From Candidatus Sivonenia alaskensis PMM_0068 (lineage in GTDB: Bacteria > Cyanobacteriota > Cyanobacteriia > Gloeobacterales > PMM-0068), in the NCBI GenBank assembly GCA_949127685.1, contig CASBPW010000258.1, positions 1 to 9,546 on the forward strand: 9,546 nt of DNA, written 5' to 3'. The stretch's first letter is position 1, and each line of letters begins with the position of its first letter. Shown here piece by piece: positions 7,701 to 9,546 of this stretch. The notes beneath the pieces are model-generated. The model did not search any database and was not told where the DNA came from. It saw only the letters and a program-made list of their open reading frames with translations. A program made the position numbers and the translations under genes.

Positions 7701-7927
7701 TTTTTGGAATTCTGCCTTTGGCTCTTGCAACGGGAGCCGGAGCTGCGGCTCGTCAATCTTTGGGTACCGCTGTCTTGGGAGGTATGATCGTTTCTACGCT
7801 CTTGAGTCTATTTATTGTGCCCGTGTTGTACATCGTGATTGGTTCGGTGCGTGAACGTTGGCAAGAGCGCCAATCCAAAAAGTCAACGCTCCGGTTAAAG
7901 GTAGAAAACTCTTCTAAGAGGCCGTGA
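4781..7927 (+). CDS. RND efflux permease, HAE1 (AcrB-like) family
   Basis: A 1048-aa inner-membrane, proton-driven drug/hydrophobe exporter, full length for AcrB-type pumps. The N-terminus M-F-V-N-F-F-I-K-R-P-I-F is the canonical family start, which fixes ATG 4781 although the frame is open back to 4607 inside the upstream gene. TM1 is at about 11-29. The proton relay is present: Asp409-Asp410 in G-L-V-V-D-D-A-I-V-V-V-E-N (TM4) and Lys932 in G-L-A-S-K-N-A-I (TM10). The paired periplasmic loops (about 30-335 and 560-865) and two sets of TM segments show the internal duplication. The L-P-G-V-G-S-V signature (170-176) and N-I-Q-V-G-A-G-Q (213-220) are HAE1-like, not heavy-metal type. No Shine-Dalgarno is visible (CCCCAAAATT precedes ATG). 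No outer-membrane factor gene follows, so the pump presumably borrows one encoded elsewhere. Substrate unknown. Confidence 0.95.
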   Translation: MFVNFFIKRPIFATVCSLVLILIGAVSLPSLPVEYYPDITPPTVTVNATYPGASAEAVEAGVTSILERQINGVEGMQYISSSSSSGASSLTVTFNQGKDRDIAAVDVQNRVSLVQSQLPAEVNQTGVAVSKGSTGGFVLAIGLYAERDQYSPAFLSNYADLYLVDPLKRLPGVGSVEIFGERKYAMRLWLDPNRLASRGLTAQDVVDALKEQNIQVGAGQIGQPPAPKGQQYQISLQAVSRLKSEKEFADMVLKSGADGSLIKLQEVGRIELGAQDYSTNLRFSGQDGVGLGVSQLTGSNALEVSKEVQTALVALSKNFPPGMKYKVAFDTTLAVEESIREVVITLVLAVALVILVIFLFLQDWRATLIPAITIPVSLIGTFAFIKVFGFSINSLTLFGLILATGLVVDDAIVVVENITRSIEEKDISPRQAAVEAMSEVTGAVLATSLVLMAVFIPVAFFPGVTGRLYQQFALTIAFSIALSTFNALTLSPALSAVLLRQGQQPNNRFFNTINAGIDKTRAGYHRSLGWLTRFKGFVIAGFVVALGLTYLLFRIVPGGFVPDEDQGYFITFVQAPEGVSLDYTSKILQQVEKDLRSLPEATATFAVGGFSFFGNGPNKGVIFTTLKPWSERERSVEAIIGQAMGSLSQIPGAIIFAANPPTINVGSSLGGFDFQVQDQANSGLQELSQAANAMVQKANATPGLFRVNTPFAINSPQLLIEVNRNRAVALQVNLQDVFNTLQIYLGSSYVNDFNLFERTYRVIVQADQQFRSNPKDIGLLYVRSKQNQMIPLSNLVKITPTTAPQIITHYNLFRSAQITGSAAPGSSSGQAIQAMEKIAQETLPKGINYSWTGLSLEELKSGGQAPLIFGLGLVFVFLVLAAQYESFIDPLIIIMAVPLAILGALSAQFLRGLPNDVYCQIGLVMLIGLASKNAILIVEFANQLKDKGLSITDAAIKASEERLRPILMTALSFIFGILPLALATGAGAAARQSLGTAVLGGMIVSTLLSLFIVPVLYIVIGSVRERWQERQSKKSTLRLKVENSSKRP

Positions 7928-8024
7928 TAACTCATACTTGAGATGATTACAGCGAGGAGGGCTTGGGCGAGGAGACGAATAAATCTCCGACGGTAAGTGC
8001 GCCAACGACTTTGTTAAGGATAGA

Positions 8025-8369
8025 TTAAGCCATAGCATAGCCTGAAATCTGTCGCAGATAAGGAGGCTGAAACCCAATGACAATATCCTCTTTGGGTATA
8101 CCTCTCTCAACCAAATCTTGACCAATATCTAATTCAGTATTGTTAATCTGAATCCAGATCTTCTCATTTTTAATATCTAGATGAATTGAACAGCCGTAGA
8201 TTCTCTCCTTTTTATCCCAGCCGATCGCAACTATCTGGTAATGATCGTGTTCGGTGTCAAACACCGTTTGGATCTCAATATCACCATAAGATGGTTTGTA
8301 AGCAGCATATTGCTCAAGCAGCTGCTTGATTAAGGTTCGATAAGTTTGGAGCTTTTCTAGACTTGCCAT
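8025..8369 (-). CDS. xisI: XisI family protein (fdxN element excision controlling factor)
   Basis: A 114-aa protein matching XisI, typical length. Family features: an N-terminal helix (L-E-K-L-Q-T-Y-R-T-L-I-K-Q-L-L, 4-18), Y-G-D-I-E-I-Q-T-V-F-D (28-38), H-Y-Q-I-V-A-I-G-W-D (43-52), H-L-D-I-K-N-E-K-I-W-I-Q (63-74), and the C-terminal D-I-G-Q-D-L-V-x-R-G-I-P-K-E-D-I-V-I-G-F-Q-P-P (81-103). In Anabaena, XisI acts with XisH and the XisF recombinase in heterocyst-specific excision of the fdxN element; the molecular activity of XisI is not known. The start is ATG 8367-8369, 13 nt inside the end of xisH, with a strong GAGGTGA Shine-Dalgarno 7 nt upstream, so the pair is translated from one mRNA. No xisF is visible here. 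Confidence 0.93.
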   Translation of the reverse strand: MASLEKLQTYRTLIKQLLEQYAAYKPSYGDIEIQTVFDTEHDHYQIVAIGWDKKERIYGCSIHLDIKNEKIWIQINNTELDIGQDLVERGIPKEDIVIGFQPPYLRQISGYAMA

Positions 8370-8770
8370 AAGACGATCACCTCATTTTCAATGTCATAAA
8401 CGAAGAATTCAATCTGATACTGCTGAATAACCATTCGAGGAAATTCTTTTTGAAAGAATGTTTTGTAGGCGATATCTGGAACAGCAAGAAATAATTTTCG
8501 TTCTGAATCTGCCACTTTTAATGCCACACGATAGTTAATGAATTGACCGATTGCTAGATGGAAATCAGCAACGCTTGAGGTGTTGATAAAGCTTTTAATT
8601 TCGACAGCGATTTTATTGCCATCTCGTTCGGCAGCGAGTAGTTTTTGTGCGCCAAGATCGATAAAGAAGTCTACGCCACCAACTTTTAGAAAAAGAGGAT
8701 CGTCGGTAATTTGCCAGCCATCTTTGATCAGGGCAGTTTTGACAACATCATGGAAAAGATCTTTTGCCAT
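8357..8770 (-). CDS. xisH: XisH family protein, PD-(D/E)XK nuclease-like
   Basis: A 137-aa protein matching XisH, typical length. The opening M-A-K-D-L-F-H-D-V-V-K-T-A-L-I-K-D-G-W (1-19) is characteristic of the family. Asp38 in F-I-D-L-G and the E57-x-K59 pair in V-E-I-K-S-F fit a PD-(D/E)XK nuclease core, with Gln76 in G-Q-F-I-N-Y-R as a possible fourth motif residue. In Anabaena XisH is needed with XisI and XisF for programmed excision of the fdxN element; nuclease activity is inferred from fold and motif. The start ATG 8768-8770 has a near-perfect GGAGGAG site 7 nt upstream. It is the first gene of a xisH-xisI unit that converges on the efflux operon. Sampled stretches of the pair are only about 33-35% G+C, lower than sampled parts of the permease gene, which may point to separate acquisition. 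Confidence 0.93.
   Translation of the reverse strand: MAKDLFHDVVKTALIKDGWQITDDPLFLKVGGVDFFIDLGAQKLLAAERDGNKIAVEIKSFINTSSVADFHLAIGQFINYRVALKVADSERKLFLAVPDIAYKTFFQKEFPRMVIQQYQIEFFVYDIENEVIVLWQV
8377..8383 (-). promoter_or_regulatory. Shine-Dalgarno for xisI inside xisH
   Basis: GAGGTGA on the minus strand, 7 nt before ATG 8369, encoded by the last codons of xisH. It supports independent ribosome entry at xisI in addition to coupling through the 13-nt overlap. Confidence 0.75.
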
Positions 8771-8777
8771 TACTCAT

Positions 8778-8784
8778 CTCCTCC
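8778..8784 (-). promoter_or_regulatory. Strong Shine-Dalgarno for xisH
   Basis: GGAGGAG on the minus strand, 7 nt before ATG 8770, close to the ideal anti-16S complement and stronger than other sites in this window. Its first three bases (GGA, 8782-8784) are also part of the arm of the stem-loop at 8782-8844. Confidence 0.8.
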
Positions 8785-8844
8785 ACCATCTCTGCCCAGG
8801 GGATACTTAATATCGTAGTGGATGATACTCTCCCCGATGGTGGA
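8782..8844 (-). promoter_or_regulatory. Stem-loop in the xisH leader overlapping its ribosome binding site
   Basis: TCCACCATC (8782-8790) and GATGGTGGA (8836-8844) are perfect 9-bp inverted repeats. Inside them GGGGA (8799-8803) and TCCCC (8831-8835) can pair as well, leaving an 8-nt bulge on one side and a 27-nt loop. In a minus-strand transcript the proximal arm takes in GGA of the GGAGGAG ribosome site, so folding could lower xisH translation. This requires transcription to begin beyond 8844; a start inside the loop would remove the structure. DNA-level use as an operator is the alternative. Confidence 0.45.
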
Positions 8845-8892
8845 CATTCCCAAGAGCAAAGCCACTAGTCTCGGGTTTAGTTTGGGACCCGC

Positions 8893-9042
8893 CTATGCCT
8901 TGCTGGACATCTTCGTGATTAGAGCCGTGATTGCGTTGTTGCTGATGGTGCCGATCGCTTCAGTGAGAATGTAGTGATATCCTGCTTCTTGTAAATCTTG
9001 TTCAGCTATCTGCTGCTGTTGACCGGAACCTGGACAGCCCAT
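8893..9042 (-). CDS. Possible small protein or gene remnant upstream of xisH
   Basis: A 49-codon frame starting M-G-C-P-G-S-G-Q-Q-Q-Q-I-A-E-Q-D-L and ending K-M-S-S-K-A before TAG at 8893-8895. The frame is open without a start codon back to 9123, and that extension is unusually rich in His (P-H-S-H-T-T-D-H-H-T-G, around 9073-9041). Codon choice (CAA, GAA, GAT, GGT) looks like the real genes nearby. No good ribosome site precedes ATG 9042: GGA directly touches it. It lies 122 nt upstream of xisH on the same strand. I do not recognise a family. It may be the C-terminal fragment of a gene cut off near the divergent sensor gene, a true small protein, or chance; the antisense frames are also open. 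Confidence 0.25.
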   Translation of the reverse strand: MGCPGSGQQQQIAEQDLQEAGYHYILTEAIGTISNNAITALITKMSSKA

Positions 9043-9146
9043 TCCAGTATGATGGTCAGTCGTATGTGAATGTGGACCTTTCCCTGCTGGTAGTGACCGG
9101 CGGTCGCCTGCAACCCCTATCCTCTATCTCGTCGGTTGAGCCATAA

Positions 9147-9546
9147 ATGTCATTCTTCAACAAACTCGGCATCCAGTCTAAGTTGCTCTCTCTGGTACTA
9201 CTGGTTAGCCTGCTGTCTATCTTGACGACGGGTCTGGTTAGTTACATCAGTGGTCGAAATTCCATGACCGAGGCAGCTTACAACCAGCTCACTGGCTTGC
9301 GCAATGCCAGAGCGCAAGCGATAGGAACGTTATTTAGTACGCTGCAAGAGCACGTCCTGACGATGAGTTATCAATCGATGGTGGTTGACGCGATCAAAGA
9401 GTTTAAACCCGCCGTGCAGAAACTAAACGACAGCAAGCTAACCCCGGCTCAGATGCAGCAGCTAAAAAACTACTATGCCAAGGAGTTTATTCCAAAACTA
9501 AAGCAGAATGTGGGCGGCAACCCGACGGTGGCGACCTATTTCCCCC
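9147..9546 (+). CDS. N-terminus of a membrane-anchored sensor protein (cyclase, kinase or chemoreceptor type), cut by window end
   Basis: 133 complete codons are present and the frame is still open at 9546. The protein begins M-S-F-F-N-K-L-G-I-Q-S-K-L-L with a hydrophobic segment at about 13-35 (an uncleaved signal anchor). The following region has L-R-N-A-R-A-Q-A-I-G (51-60), the linker that begins periplasmic sensor domains of the Cache kind, then Q-E-H-V-L-T-M-S (67-74) and M-V-V-D-A-I-K-E-F (78-86), all predicted helical. Cyanobacterial adenylate/guanylate cyclases and some histidine kinases or methyl-accepting proteins start this way; the catalytic part lies outside the window, so output cannot be assigned. 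TAA at 9144-9146 directly precedes ATG 9147, which is therefore the first usable start. Only a weak GAG lies upstream. It diverges from xisH. Confidence 0.85.
   Translation, partial: MSFFNKLGIQSKLLSLVLLVSLLSILTTGLVSYISGRNSMTEAAYNQLTGLRNARAQAIGTLFSTLQEHVLTMSYQSMVVDAIKEFKPAVQKLNDSKLTPAQMQQLKNYYAKEFIPKLKQNVGGNPTVATYFP

Larger units (their letters stand above)
8771..9146. other. 376-bp region between xisH and the sensor gene, no assured gene
   Basis: The stretch holds the xisH ribosome site and stem-loop (8778-8844) and then about 300 bp without a recognised gene. Open frames lie on both strands: minus 8893-9123 (76 residues, see the small frame at 8893-9042) and plus 8967-9143 (59 codons, no ATG, GTG or TTG start), whose stop TAA abuts ATG 9147. 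These overlap antisense to each other, so at most one is likely to be real. No insertion-sequence ends, tRNA or terminator with a U run were seen. No clear -10/-35 pair was found for either flanking gene. Confidence 0.5.

Noticed and set aside
7928..8024. Terminator between the permease and xisI
   Set aside because: Only short weak repeats were found (CTCA/TGAG at 7931-7942, GGAGA/TCTCC at 7971-7988), with no G+C-rich stem plus U run.
613..8958. HIP1 octamer (GCGATCGC) repeats common in many cyanobacteria
   Set aside because: Only 7-of-8 matches were found (near 613, 8219 and 8951); no full octamer was seen, so no repeat was annotated.
8837..8974. 45-codon hydrophobic plus-strand frame
   Set aside because: It is antisense to the minus-strand frame at 8893-9042 and has no ribosome site. 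Its hydrophobic run is what complementary codons of Asn, Ala, Ile and Thr would give.

Overview
The window looks like cyanobacterial chromosome. The strongest indicators are a DUF512/PDZ Fe-S protein of the type found across cyanobacteria, a xisH-xisI pair (essentially a cyanobacterial family), and cyanobacterial-style versions of a ROK sugar kinase and an HAE1-type RND efflux system. No species can be named from sequence alone. No rRNA, CRISPR array, complete insertion sequence or integrase is visible.

Layout, left to right. (1) 91-267, plus: the C-terminal tail of an XRE-type regulator with no helix-turn-helix left, probably a remnant. (2) 302-2133, minus: yjbQ (UPF0047) followed by the DUF512 protein, a likely two-gene operon with a 38-nt gap. 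(3) 2234-2321, plus: tRNA-Ser(UGA), followed 17 nt later by a ROK-family glucokinase (2339-3232) that may share its transcript. (4) 3233-3414: a leader with a perfect TATAAT, an inverted repeat on it, a hairpin, and a palindrome containing the Shine-Dalgarno. (5) 3415-7927, plus: a membrane fusion protein and an RND permease, two parts of a tripartite efflux pump. No TolC-type gene and no regulator is adjacent. (6) 8025-8770, minus: xisH and xisI, overlapping by 13 nt, each with a strong Shine-Dalgarno, convergent with the pump genes and locally AT-richer. (7) 8771-9146: a gap with a stem-loop touching the xisH ribosome binding site and an ambiguous small open frame (8893-9042). (8) 9147 to the window end, plus: the N-terminus of a membrane-anchored sensor protein, cut by the window edge.

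The left part holds housekeeping genes (Fe-S protein, YjbQ, tRNA, sugar kinase). The centre is an export operon. The right part looks accessory: xisHI away from any visible xisF recombinase or fdxN element, beside unexplained sequence. The most interesting candidate is the xisHI module: a PD-(D/E)XK-like protein overlapping a small partner, with a possible translational-control hairpin in its leader. A stand-alone role is inference, not something the sequence proves.
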